A DNA stretch of 64,000 nucleotides from Candidatus Intricatilinea gracilis (lineage in GTDB: Bacteria; Pseudomonadota; Gammaproteobacteria; Burkholderiales; Burkholderiaceae_C), in assembly GCA_016702605.1 (NCBI GenBank), contig JADJDQ010000021.1, forward strand, positions 372,001 to 436,000, given 5' to 3'. Positions 15,212-22,819 of the stretch are shown here, piece after piece. The translations under genes and the position numbers were made by a program. The notes under the pieces were generated by a model. That model saw nothing but the letters and a program-made list of their open reading frames with translations. It searched no databases and was not told where the DNA came from. How positions within the stretch are numbered: position 1 is the first letter of the stretch; the number at the start of each line of letters is the position of its first letter.

Positions 15212-16564
15212 ATGGCGATGGTCGACACAGGATCTGCACAGGACGGTTCACCTTTGCGGCCGGCGGTCGTGCCGGCCCATCGCAATATCGCATTGGCTCT
15301 GCGCAAGGCCTTGGACAAGGTTGATGGCGCAACTGGCATGGCCCAGCACCGTGTCGTCAGCTGCTGGGGCGGTGCGATAGGTGAGGCTTTCTCGCGCGAC
15401 AGCATCCTTCGTGTCGCCGAATCCGAAGCGCCGCTAGATGCCCTGTGGCAGATCGCTGAGCTCATCCGCGGGTTGCGATTCCCGAAGCCGAGTGGCCTGA
15501 GTGAGCAGGACCGCCTGGTCCGTGATCTATTGCTGGCGGTGGCGCTGGCGGTGTCTGACCGCTTCGTGGCCACAAACTGCCCGGTACCGCAGGGCGCGGG
15601 TGCTCACGTGGTGCCGATGAACGAATTGCTGGCCGCATCGGTTGTGGCGGCTCACTGGTTCGACCGCCCGCTCACGATACAGCACGATGGTGCCGGGCGC
15701 GGTCCCCAACCTGTCAGCGTGATAGACGATCACCCGCCCCTGGAGTTCGGCACCGAGGCCGGCAGTGCCCAGGGTGTCATGCGTCAGGAACTGCAGGCTC
15801 TGCTGGCACGCTACTTCCAGCAAGGTGAAGGGCAGGCACAGGCCAGTGCCGCGAACCTGGCGGCCGGTCTCCGCCAGTTGCGACGCATCCATGGCATCGC
15901 GCCCATGGTCGCCATCCGCCACGGCGACCAGTGCCATGCCCTGGCCGCAGCCGGCGAACGCCAAGCCTTTACCGTGTCCTTCGACCTGCCTGTGTTCGAG
16001 TACGGCAGCACGGAACGGCCCGCCGACGTGCAGGCCCTCGAAGACGACCTGATGCTGCACCTGCAGAACTCCCTGCAAAACCTTTTCCTGAGCCATGTGG
16101 AGGATGCCATCGTGACCACCCGAACCAAGGTCTTCGTCAGCTACGCCCATGAAGACGAGACCTGGCGCGACACCCTGCGTATGGTGCTCAGGCCTCAGGA
16201 GCGCAAGGGCCTGCTTGAGGTCTGGGACGATAAGCGCATCCGCACCGGCGACGATTGGCACAAGTCCATTGACGAGGCGCTGACGACCTGCCGCATCGCC
16301 GTACTGCTGGTCTCGATGCCCTTCCTTGCCTCCGACTTTATCGCCGACGAGGAACTATCCCAGATCTTCGGCCGCCACGCCGCCGATGGCCTGTGGATCT
16401 ATCCCATCCTCATCGGGCCCTGCGACTGGGTGGCGGAAGACCTGCTGGCCAGCAAGCAGATGAAGCTCTGCGATGGCGACGCCTTCAGCCTGGCGCCCGT
16501 GCCGATTCAGCAGCGTCATCTGGCGGAAGTCGCCAAGGAAATCCGCGAGCGCCTGGCTGCGTGA
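15212..16564 (+). CDS. TIR-domain protein of a conflict cassette
   Basis: About 450 residues from the ATG at 15212; the start is uncertain and the frame is open from 15161. Residues 1-300 match no family I know and are mostly helical, with a block resembling a vWA/MoxR-associated regulatory region. Residues about 303-440 form a TIR domain: TKVFVSYAHEDETWRDTL, WDDKRIRTGDDWHKSIDEAL, IAVLLVSMPFLASDFIADEEL and YPILIGPCDWV. The acidic DEEL helix is where TIR NADases keep their catalytic Glu. It begins a four-gene same-strand run with the AAA and FGE genes. A TIR here is likely the effector, depleting NAD or making a signal nucleotide. Confidence 0.82.
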   Translation: MAMVDTGSAQDGSPLRPAVVPAHRNIALALRKALDKVDGATGMAQHRVVSCWGGAIGEAFSRDSILRVAESEAPLDALWQIAELIRGLRFPKPSGLSEQDRLVRDLLLAVALAVSDRFVATNCPVPQGAGAHVVPMNELLAASVVAAHWFDRPLTIQHDGAGRGPQPVSVIDDHPPLEFGTEAGSAQGVMRQELQALLARYFQQGEGQAQASAANLAAGLRQLRRIHGIAPMVAIRHGDQCHALAAAGERQAFTVSFDLPVFEYGSTERPADVQALEDDLMLHLQNSLQNLFLSHVEDAIVTTRTKVFVSYAHEDETWRDTLRMVLRPQERKGLLEVWDDKRIRTGDDWHKSIDEALTTCRIAVLLVSMPFLASDFIADEELSQIFGRHAADGLWIYPILIGPCDWVAEDLLASKQMKLCDGDAFSLAPVPIQQRHLAEVAKEIRERLAA

Positions 16565-16591
16565 CACTTTGCCCCCCTTCCGGACCAGCCC

Positions 16592-17665
16592 ATGAGCCTT
16601 CTCACCGCCCAAGCCCTCGCCGCCCGCTTTCGCGCCATCGTGCCTACCTGGGTGCAGCGGCTGGAAAAGACCGACCAACTTGCCGAGTCCTTCCACCAGT
16701 GGTCGGCGCGCGAGCGCGATGCCCTGGCCCTCGCCGCCGCAGCCAACCGGCCCCTGCTGGTGCGGGGCGAACCTGGCACCGGCAAGACCCAGCTGGCTCG
16801 TGCTGCCGCCGCCCACCTGGGTTGGGATCTGGAAGCCGTCACCATCCATGCCCGCTACGAACCCCAGGACCTGCAGTGGCGGTTCGATGCGGTCAAGCGC
16901 CTGGCCGATGCCAGCGCCAGTGCGGCCAATGCCGAACGACTTCACCAGCACGAGCATGACTACTGGGAGCCCGGCCCGCTCTGGAAGGCCTATGGCTGGG
17001 ACACCGCTCGCCAATACGGCTGTTGCCGGCCGGCGCCAGGTCAGGCTGCGCGCGCGCCTCAGGGCTTCGTGGTGCTTATCGACGAGATCGACAAGGCAGA
17101 CGCAGACCTGCCCAATGCCCTGCTGGAAGTCCTCGGCCAGCGCAGCTTCACCATCGCCGGCCTGAACCTGCCGGTGGGCGGCCCCGACAGGCAACAGCCC
17201 CTCATCCTGATCACCACCAACGAAGAACGCGAACTGCCGTCCGCCTTCCTGCGCCGCTGCATCGTGCTCAACCTCGATGCCGGCTCGGAAGGCTACGAGG
17301 CCTGGCTGCAGCAACGCGGCCAGGCCCACTTCGGCGCCATTGATGCGCACGGCGTGCACCGGTCGGCGCGTTTGGAAGCGGCAGTGATGCAGGTCGCCGC
17401 GAGGCAATTGATGAGCGACCGCAGGGCCTGCGAGGGCGCCGGCCTGCCGCCGCCCGGTGCGGCCGAGTTCCTCGACCTGCTGCAGGCCGTGCACGAAATG
17501 GCGCCGGGTGACGACCAGGCTCAGCTAGGCCTGCTGGACGAGCTCAGCGCCTATGCCTACCTCAAGCATGGCGCCGTGCCCGGCGTGCCTGCGCTCAATC
17601 AGAGCCGCAAGCCGCAGCCGGTATCGCCCGATGGGAAGCCTGCAGGCGCTCAAGCCGCCGTGTGA
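16592..17665 (+). CDS. MoxR/dynein-type AAA+ ATPase
   Basis: 357 residues. Walker A GEPGTGKTQLA lies near 58, Walker B VVLIDEIDKAD near 166, sensor 1 LITTNEERELP near 213 and the arginine-finger region AFLRRCIVLNLD just after. A MoxR-like insertion (WEPGPLWKAYGWD) is seen before Walker B. Such ATPases remodel or activate partner proteins in NTP-dependent conflict systems. The gene follows the TIR gene by 27 bases and its GTGA end overlaps the next gene, so stoichiometric expression with the FGE fusion is expected. Confidence 0.88.
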   Translation: MSLLTAQALAARFRAIVPTWVQRLEKTDQLAESFHQWSARERDALALAAAANRPLLVRGEPGTGKTQLARAAAAHLGWDLEAVTIHARYEPQDLQWRFDAVKRLADASASAANAERLHQHEHDYWEPGPLWKAYGWDTARQYGCCRPAPGQAARAPQGFVVLIDEIDKADADLPNALLEVLGQRSFTIAGLNLPVGGPDRQQPLILITTNEERELPSAFLRRCIVLNLDAGSEGYEAWLQQRGQAHFGAIDAHGVHRSARLEAAVMQVAARQLMSDRRACEGAGLPPPGAAEFLDLLQAVHEMAPGDDQAQLGLLDELSAYAYLKHGAVPGVPALNQSRKPQPVSPDGKPAGAQAAV

Positions 17666-20600
17666 CCGTGGGCGCGACCGATCGTCATGCCCACACCGCG
17701 ATCGGGCGCGCCACGCTGCTGCGCGCCCTGCGGGATGCACGCGAGCTGACATCCAGCTGCGCCGTGGTCGACGTGGCCATGCTGGAGCACAGCTGGGCCG
17801 GCCTCTTGGGCTTTCATCGGGATCTGTCGCGCACCGAGTCCACCTCGAGCGATGACACCGGGCTTGATGTGGATGAGGCTGCGCCCCTGCGGCCGCCCGC
17901 CCACCGGGAGCAGGCTGCACCTGTAAGCCCTCGAAAGCCATTGAGTGCGAGCTTCTTCGTCATCACCCATTTCGATGCGCCGTTCCCCGGCGAGAAGGCA
18001 ACCGCGGACGAGGGCGATGCCGCGCGGCCGCAGGTCGAACCCTTGCGCCCGCAGGACTGCCAGCCGCGCAGCCGGCAGACGCCGCCACACCAGTCACTCG
18101 TGCCCATGACCCGACTCTGGCCGGCGGTCCGGCGGTCTATGTCCAGCGCCTGGTCCGGCCGGCTCGACGTGCTCCGCCTCGTGCGCGCCCTCGCTGCCGC
18201 GCGACCACCCAGGCGCGTGCCGCGCCAGCGTGTCAGCGGTATTGCTGGCACGGTGCAGGTCTGGTGGGACGTGGCAGATCACCTCACGCCCTACCGCCAG
18301 GACTACCTGGACCTGCTGGGCCGCGTGCACCGTCTCGTCGGCGACAGCGGCCTGCAGGTACTAGAGATCGATGCCCTGCCCACCCAGGCCTTGAGTGAAC
18401 TCGTGCCGCAGCGCACCCCTGGATCAGGCCGCGGGGGCGTCGCGTGGGTGCCGGTCGAATCGCCAGGTGCGGTGACGGCGCGTCATCAAGCTGCCATCGG
18501 CACGGCCCTGCTACCCCCGCCAGGCAGCACCGTCGTCGTCCTAGGCGATGCCGGCAACCTGGCGGCCGATCCAGGTGCTGCCCAGGTGTGGTCCGCCTGG
18601 TTGCGTGAATTGGCTGCACGGCGCTGCCAGGTGGTGCTCTGGGTGCCCTGCGGGCCGGCCTGGATCGATCCTGCGCACACCCGCCTGGCGCAGGTGCATG
18701 CGCTGGTCACCGGTGCGGCCCTGCGCGCGCCGCTCATGCCCCTGCCCGATCGCACGCCAAGCGCCCGCGCAGCGCTGGCCGAGCGCCGCACTACCGTGCG
18801 GGATCGCTTGCTGACGCGTGCCGCCCTCAGCATCCATCTCGCCCCGCCGCTGCTGCGCGCGCTGCGCGTCGGAGATGCCTTGCTCGCTGCCGAGCCTGCA
18901 GCCGAGGCGCTGGCCTGGGGTGCGGGCGAACGGGTCCACCGCAGCCAGGTATCCCGTGCGCTGCGTCCTGAATGGGTCGGTGAATACCGAGAGCACTTCG
19001 CGCGACTTCTGCCAGAGCAGCAAGTTCAAGTCCTCGATGCCATGCTGGCCGCCCACGCCAGCCTCGGCCGCTCCACCGAAACCACCGAGGTGCTCATCTG
19101 GCAGGCCCATGCGGCACGAAAGGCGGTGGAGGCCGAACACACCGCCGTCGACACCGCACAAGGCTGGGCGCAGGCTTGGACGCAGCGCATCGAGATCGAG
19201 GCCGCCGCCGGCACCCTGCCCGACACCGCCCGCGCCTTCGCGGCCGACCTGTTGGCCCGCACTGCAGCCGACGAACGCTTCATCGCCAGCCAACGCCACT
19301 GGACCAGCCGCCTGTGGGCGCTCAGCCAGGCGACGCAGGTGCCGAAGGGCCTGGAGCTGACAGATGTGCAGGCCGCGCGCCAGGCACTGGATCTCAGCCG
19401 ACGCACGGTGCCCAATGCAGACCGGTTTCGCCTGGCCACCCGCCGCGATCAGCTCCTGCTGGTGCATGACTCGCCGGAGTTCCTGGTTGATGTCCGTGTT
19501 CTCACCGAGCCGATCCGCTTCGAAACCTTGCTGTTCGTCACTGCGGATGGCGGTCGTCGTGTGCTGCGCGAACCCGGCCCTGTCACGCGACTCGCCACGC
19601 TCGGCAATCCCGGCCAGACGCTGCAACTCGCGATCGATGACATCGAACTGGAACTGGCCGAAGCCCTGTGCCCTGCTTGGGCAGACGAGTGGGGCGAAGA
19701 CCAGCGCGGTCACTTCGCCTGGCTGAGCTTGGGCGCGGCTCGACAGTGCCTGCGTTACATCCCGCCGGGTCGTTTTCGCATGGGTTCACCCGACGGCATC
19801 GGCCATGTTGACGAACGCCCACAGCACGTGGTGTTGCTCACCGATGGCTACTGGCTCGCCGACACCCCCTGCACCCAGGCCCTCTGGCAGGCCGTCATGG
19901 GCGACAACCCGAGTGAGTTCAAGGACGGCCCCGACGCCGCCGAGCGCCCGGTAGAAAGAGTCAGCTATGACCACGTGCAGACCTTCCTGCAACGCCTGCG
20001 CAAACTGTTGCCCCAAGGCTGTGAACCCACCCTGCCGACCGAGGCGCAATGGGAATACGCGGCCCGCGCCGGCACCAGCGCAGCGTACTGGTGGGGCGAC
20101 GAGTTCGACGAAACCAAAGCGAATACTGACGTCAATGATGAGAGGGATGTGGACGGGTCCAAGGGCGCGACAACTCCGGTCGGGCGTTGCACGCCCAACC
20201 CCTGGGGCCTGCACGACGTGCACGGCAACGTGTGGGAGTGGTGCTCGGACGACATACGCGCCTACGCATCTGAACCGGTTCGCCATCCCCGCGGGGATGG
20301 CGAATCCTACCTGCGCGCAGTGCGCGGCGGGTCGTGGTTCAACGACTCCGGCAGCGCCCGCTCGGCCTATCGTGGCAGGGGGCACCGCACCAACGCGGAC
20401 CAGAACCGGGGCTTCCGTTTGGCCCTAAGGCCTTCAGCACCAGTACCAGTACCAGTACCAGGGGCCGGAGGCCCAGGGCAGAGAAGTGACCCCAACGGCA
20501 TCGCCGCTCAACTGGTGGGGGAATTGGTGGCAAGTAGCGGGCAATCGGACTATCTGTCGTATGCCGAAATGGTCCTGGCAAGGAGTGAAGGTGAATCTCT

Positions 20601-20754
20601 TCAAGATACAACCGCACAAACGGCAGCAACCAAAGAGCCACGTGCGAAACCCAGCTTCGCGGGAAATTCACGCGTCCCGCCGCTTTCAACCAGCAGGACG
20701 AAACACAGCTTGAACCCCAACCTAGGACGACGCAAAACAATGGGTCGCCGATGA
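17662..20754 (+). CDS. SAV_2336-like N-terminal region fused to an FGE/C-type-lectin domain; diversified target protein
   Basis: 1030 residues. About 120-640 resembles the SAV_2336-type region that accompanies MoxR ATPases (PMTRLWPAVRRSM, WWDVADHLTPYRQDYLDLL, STVVVLGDAGNLAADP, VVLWVPCGPAW), possibly a vWA-related fold. About 690-935 is a formylglycine-generating-enzyme-like C-type lectin fold (YIPPGRFRMGSP, LPTEAQWEYAARAGT, WGLHDVHGNVWEW, RGGSWFN). The paired catalytic cysteines of true FGE are not evident, so binding rather than catalysis is expected. Residues 893-916 are hypervariable against the paralogue downstream. A PV-repeat linker and charged tail follow. It overlaps the AAA gene upstream and the second FGE gene downstream by 4 bases each. 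Confidence 0.8.
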   Translation: MTVGATDRHAHTAIGRATLLRALRDARELTSSCAVVDVAMLEHSWAGLLGFHRDLSRTESTSSDDTGLDVDEAAPLRPPAHREQAAPVSPRKPLSASFFVITHFDAPFPGEKATADEGDAARPQVEPLRPQDCQPRSRQTPPHQSLVPMTRLWPAVRRSMSSAWSGRLDVLRLVRALAAARPPRRVPRQRVSGIAGTVQVWWDVADHLTPYRQDYLDLLGRVHRLVGDSGLQVLEIDALPTQALSELVPQRTPGSGRGGVAWVPVESPGAVTARHQAAIGTALLPPPGSTVVVLGDAGNLAADPGAAQVWSAWLRELAARRCQVVLWVPCGPAWIDPAHTRLAQVHALVTGAALRAPLMPLPDRTPSARAALAERRTTVRDRLLTRAALSIHLAPPLLRALRVGDALLAAEPAAEALAWGAGERVHRSQVSRALRPEWVGEYREHFARLLPEQQVQVLDAMLAAHASLGRSTETTEVLIWQAHAARKAVEAEHTAVDTAQGWAQAWTQRIEIEAAAGTLPDTARAFAADLLARTAADERFIASQRHWTSRLWALSQATQVPKGLELTDVQAARQALDLSRRTVPNADRFRLATRRDQLLLVHDSPEFLVDVRVLTEPIRFETLLFVTADGGRRVLREPGPVTRLATLGNPGQTLQLAIDDIELELAEALCPAWADEWGEDQRGHFAWLSLGAARQCLRYIPPGRFRMGSPDGIGHVDERPQHVVLLTDGYWLADTPCTQALWQAVMGDNPSEFKDGPDAAERPVERVSYDHVQTFLQRLRKLLPQGCEPTLPTEAQWEYAARAGTSAAYWWGDEFDETKANTDVNDERDVDGSKGATTPVGRCTPNPWGLHDVHGNVWEWCSDDIRAYASEPVRHPRGDGESYLRAVRGGSWFNDSGSARSAYRGRGHRTNADQNRGFRLALRPSAPVPVPVPGAGGPGQRSDPNGIAAQLVGELVASSGQSDYLSYAEMVLARSEGESLQDTTAQTAATKEPRAKPSFAGNSRVPPLSTSRTKHSLNPNLGRRKTMGRR
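20338..20408 (+). repeat. Variable region VR1 of a presumed diversity-generating retroelement target
   Basis: Aligned without gaps to 21468-21538 (offset 1130), it differs at 19 of 71 bases. Ten differences are at first, eight at second and one at third codon positions, changing 14 of 24 residues. The 17 bases before it and the 13 after it are identical. Codons AAC remain at 20341, 20392 and 20404, as if left from an adenine-rich template. This is the pattern left by A-directed mutagenic retrohoming in C-type-lectin targets. Confidence 0.75.
20441..20458 (+). repeat. Hexanucleotide tandem repeat (CAGTAC) x3
   Basis: Three perfect CAGTAC units encode alternating Pro-Val in the linker after the lectin fold. 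The paralogue lacks them at the same place, where the sequence passes straight from AGCACCAG to the GGGCC hairpin. They therefore lie between VR1 and its 3' hairpin, and are probably a slippage expansion. Confidence 0.7.
20462..20474 (+). repeat. Hairpin 3' of VR1
   Basis: GGGCC, loop GGA, GGCCC. The same stem with loop GCA occurs at 21573-21585 behind VR2, while surrounding bases have drifted. Known retroelement targets keep a small hairpin just past the initiation site of mutagenic homing. These are shorter than the classical ones, so the role is only suggested. Confidence 0.4.
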
Positions 20755-21599
20755 GCTTGCCCGAGCAAGACCGCTGGCGCGCCCCTGTGGGTGACTGGCC
20801 ACCCGCCTGGGCCTCGGCCTGGGGCAGTGATCGATTCGGTCTGTGGGCCGATCTGACCATTGGCGCGGCCACCCAGCGCATGCGATGGATCGAACCCAGC
20901 GGGCCGGAAGGGTTCGCGATGGGTGAAGGCGACGCGCGTCGCCAGGTGGCCGTCGAAGCAGGCTTCTGGCTGGCCGATACGCCTTGCACCCAGGCCTTCT
21001 GGGTGGCAGTTTCGTCTTCAACTTTTGAGTCGGATCCCGCCATCAATCCCAGCATGTTTCAGCAGGGGGAGGAAGCTGCGCAGTTGCCCGTGGAGCAGGT
21101 GAGCTGGGACGACGTACTCGCCTGGTTGGTCAAGCTGGTTCATCAGAATCCGACCACCGTCGGGCTGGTGGAACTGCCGACCGAAGTGCAATGGGAATAC
21201 GCCGCCCGCGCCGGCACGCGCACCGCCTACTGGTGGGGCGACGAGTTCGACGAGAGCAAGGCCAATACCAATGTCGACGGTGACAGGGATTTGAAAGGCT
21301 CGAAGGGCGCCACCACGCCCGTGAAGCGCTATCCGCCCAACCCCTGGGGCCTGTACGACGTGCACGGCAACGTCTGGGAATGGTGTGACGACGCCTGGCG
21401 CGATCGTCTGGACGGGGAGGGCGGCGAAGCCGACCCCTCCCGGCGCGCCGTGCGCGGCGGGTCGTGGCTCGGCGGCCCCGGCCGCGCCCGCTCGGCCTAT
21501 CGCTTCAGGTGGCTCCGCGGCCGCGCGAACCGGTACCTGGGCTTCCGTTTGTCCCTGAGGTCTCCAGCACCAGGGCCGCAGGCCCCAGGGGCGCGGTAG
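20751..21599 (+). CDS. FGE/C-type-lectin-fold protein, second diversified target
   Basis: 282 residues, a stand-alone FGE-like domain paralogous to the end of the preceding protein: LPTEVQWEYAARAGT, YWWGDEFDESKANT, WGLYDVHGNVWEW, AVRGGSWLGGPG, YLGFRLSLR. Residues 240-263 are the variable segment. The start ATG overlaps the previous stop (ATGA). The N-terminal 50 residues differ from the paralogue and may dock to the MoxR partner. FGE catalytic cysteines are not apparent, so a ligand-binding role as a recognition or receptor module is expected. No signal peptide is seen, so it is likely cytoplasmic. Confidence 0.85.
   Translation: MSLPEQDRWRAPVGDWPPAWASAWGSDRFGLWADLTIGAATQRMRWIEPSGPEGFAMGEGDARRQVAVEAGFWLADTPCTQAFWVAVSSSTFESDPAINPSMFQQGEEAAQLPVEQVSWDDVLAWLVKLVHQNPTTVGLVELPTEVQWEYAARAGTRTAYWWGDEFDESKANTNVDGDRDLKGSKGATTPVKRYPPNPWGLYDVHGNVWEWCDDAWRDRLDGEGGEADPSRRAVRGGSWLGGPGRARSAYRFRWLRGRANRYLGFRLSLRSPAPGPQAPGAR
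21468..21538 (+). repeat. Variable region VR2, partner of VR1
   Basis: Same 71-bp block as VR1 with 19 substitutions, 18 of them at codon positions 1-2. Upstream parts of the two FGE domains, by contrast, differ freely at third positions (for example GAG/GAA, GCG/GCC around the QWEYAARAG motif), which serves as an internal control. An AAC codon persists at 21528 where VR1 has GAC. Confidence 0.75.
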
Positions 21600-21675
21600 C
21601 GCCAGGCTGTTGGTTCGGGCCGGATGGCCCGGGCCCCAGGGCTGTTGGGGCCGGCGTCGGAGCGCCGGACCCGCA

Positions 21676-21695
21676 GCAGCCGGCGGGCCGGCTGC
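21676..21695 (+). repeat. 8-bp stem, 4-base loop hairpin after the FGE cassette
   Basis: GCAGCCGG, loop CGGG, CCGGCTGC, 77 bases past the stop of the last cassette gene. No T run follows, so it is not a standard Rho-independent terminator. Stem and loop sizes equal those of cruciforms at retroelement targets, but the loop does not have the purine-rich GNNA form. Either role is unproven. Confidence 0.4.
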
Positions 21696-21830
21696 GTTGT
21701 TGGCCGCGGATGCAGTCGATCGCCGTGCAACCAACCCCAACCTCGCCGGTATAAGCAAGGGTCAGCACCACCGAACGCTCCCTTGTCCTCCCCCTTCACC
21801 CCGCACGCCACACCACCGGCCACATCGCCG

Positions 21831-22520
21831 GTGTCGACCGCGCCGTCGGTTGCCAGTGACGCCACCCGCGCCGACGACCTGCCCCTGGTGCACCGTGCTG
21901 CCCAGGGCGACCGCGCCGCCTTCACCATGCTGGTGCGGCGCCATCAGCGCGGCCTGTTCGGCTTCCTCGGTCGCATGGGCATCACGCAGGCGCAGGCACA
22001 GGATCTGGCGCAGGAGTGTTTTCTGCGGGTGTGGCGGCACTTGGGCGAGTTCGATCCGCGGCGGGCGGCGTTCTCGACCTGGCTGTACACCATCGCGCGG
22101 CGGCTGGCGCTGAACTGGCTGGACCGGGCGGAGCACACGCTGCGGGCGCAGCCAGGTGGCGGAGCTGGCGGGGGAACGGCCGGGCCGCTGGGCGACGAGG
22201 CGGCCGACCCGGTCGACACCGCGGCGCACGAGCCGGCGCCGGGGAGCTGGGGCGACGACCCCTTGCAGCAACTCGAACAGCAGCGCGAGCGGGCCTGGCT
22301 GCTGGCCGGCATGCGGCGGCTGCCGCTGGCCGACCGCAGCCTGCTGGCGCTGGCCTATGTGCACGACATGAGCCTGGCGCAGATCGCGCAGATCGAGGGT
22401 GTGAGCGAGCCTGCGGCCAAGGCGCGGCTGCACCGAGCGCGCGGGCGGTTGCGCGAGATGCTGGTGGCGCTGGACGGTGATGCCCAAGCGCGTTGCCCTT
22501 TGAATGGAGAACCGACATGA
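21831..22520 (+). CDS. ECF-type RNA polymerase sigma factor
   Basis: About 229 residues from a GTG at 21831. The start is uncertain: the frame is open from 21624 and a TTG lies at 21783, but similarity begins only near DDLPLVHRAAQGD. Region 2 reads FTMLVRRHQRGLFGFLGRMG...AQDLAQECFLRVWRHLGEFDP...FSTWLYTIARRLALNWLDR. A Gly/Pro-rich linker follows. Region 4 carries LPLADRSLLALAYVHDMSLAQIAQIEGVSEPAAKARLHRARGRL. It overlaps the next small membrane-protein gene (ATGA), as sigma/anti-sigma pairs do. Confidence 0.9.
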   Translation: MSTAPSVASDATRADDLPLVHRAAQGDRAAFTMLVRRHQRGLFGFLGRMGITQAQAQDLAQECFLRVWRHLGEFDPRRAAFSTWLYTIARRLALNWLDRAEHTLRAQPGGGAGGGTAGPLGDEAADPVDTAAHEPAPGSWGDDPLQQLEQQRERAWLLAGMRRLPLADRSLLALAYVHDMSLAQIAQIEGVSEPAAKARLHRARGRLREMLVALDGDAQARCPLNGEPT

Positions 22521-22783
22521 AGCAGCCCCCACCCCATCTGCCCGCCTTCGAGGGCGAACACCTGGACGAGTTGGACGCCCGGCTGGCCGAGCCCTGGCTC
22601 GAGGTGCCTGCGAATTTCGAGCAGCAGCTGCTGGCTGCGATGGACGCCGCGCCAGCCGCCGAGCGCCCGCGTCATGTGGACACCTGGGCACGCTGGGTGT
22701 TGCTCGCTGCCGGCTTGGCCGGGCTGGGCGAGTGCCTGAGTTTTCTGGCCGGCCTGTGGCTGGCCACGGCGGCTGCGCTGTGA
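22517..22783 (+). CDS. Small single-span membrane protein, possible anti-sigma factor
   Basis: 88 residues from the ATG at 22517, with GGAGA 10 bases upstream. The acidic cytosolic N-terminus (HLDELDARLAEPWLEVPANFEQQLLAAMDAAP) precedes one hydrophobic segment (about 66-88, WVLLAAGLAGLGECLSFLAGLW) at the very end. The start overlaps the sigma factor stop. Size, topology and context fit a minimal anti-sigma. There is no zinc-binding HxxxCxxC motif, so this remains inference. Confidence 0.75.
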   Translation: MKQPPPHLPAFEGEHLDELDARLAEPWLEVPANFEQQLLAAMDAAPAAERPRHVDTWARWVLLAAGLAGLGECLSFLAGLWLATAAAL

Positions 22784-22819
22784 TGAATGAACCGATGGCC
22801 TTGTGATGGAGAGATCACC

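Noticed and set aside
20441..20458. Short tandem repeat as a CRISPR-like array
   Set aside because: Only three six-base units, in frame in a protein linker, with no spacers.
20751..21599. True formylglycine-generating (sulfatase-activating) enzyme
   Set aside because: The fold motifs are present, but the catalytic cysteine region is occupied by the variable segment and no sulfatase gene is near.
21600..21780. Template repeat (TR) for the variable regions directly after the second FGE gene
   Set aside because: The stretch is G/C-rich and has no A-rich copy of the GGCGGGTCGTGG...GGCTTCCG block. It only shows hairpins.
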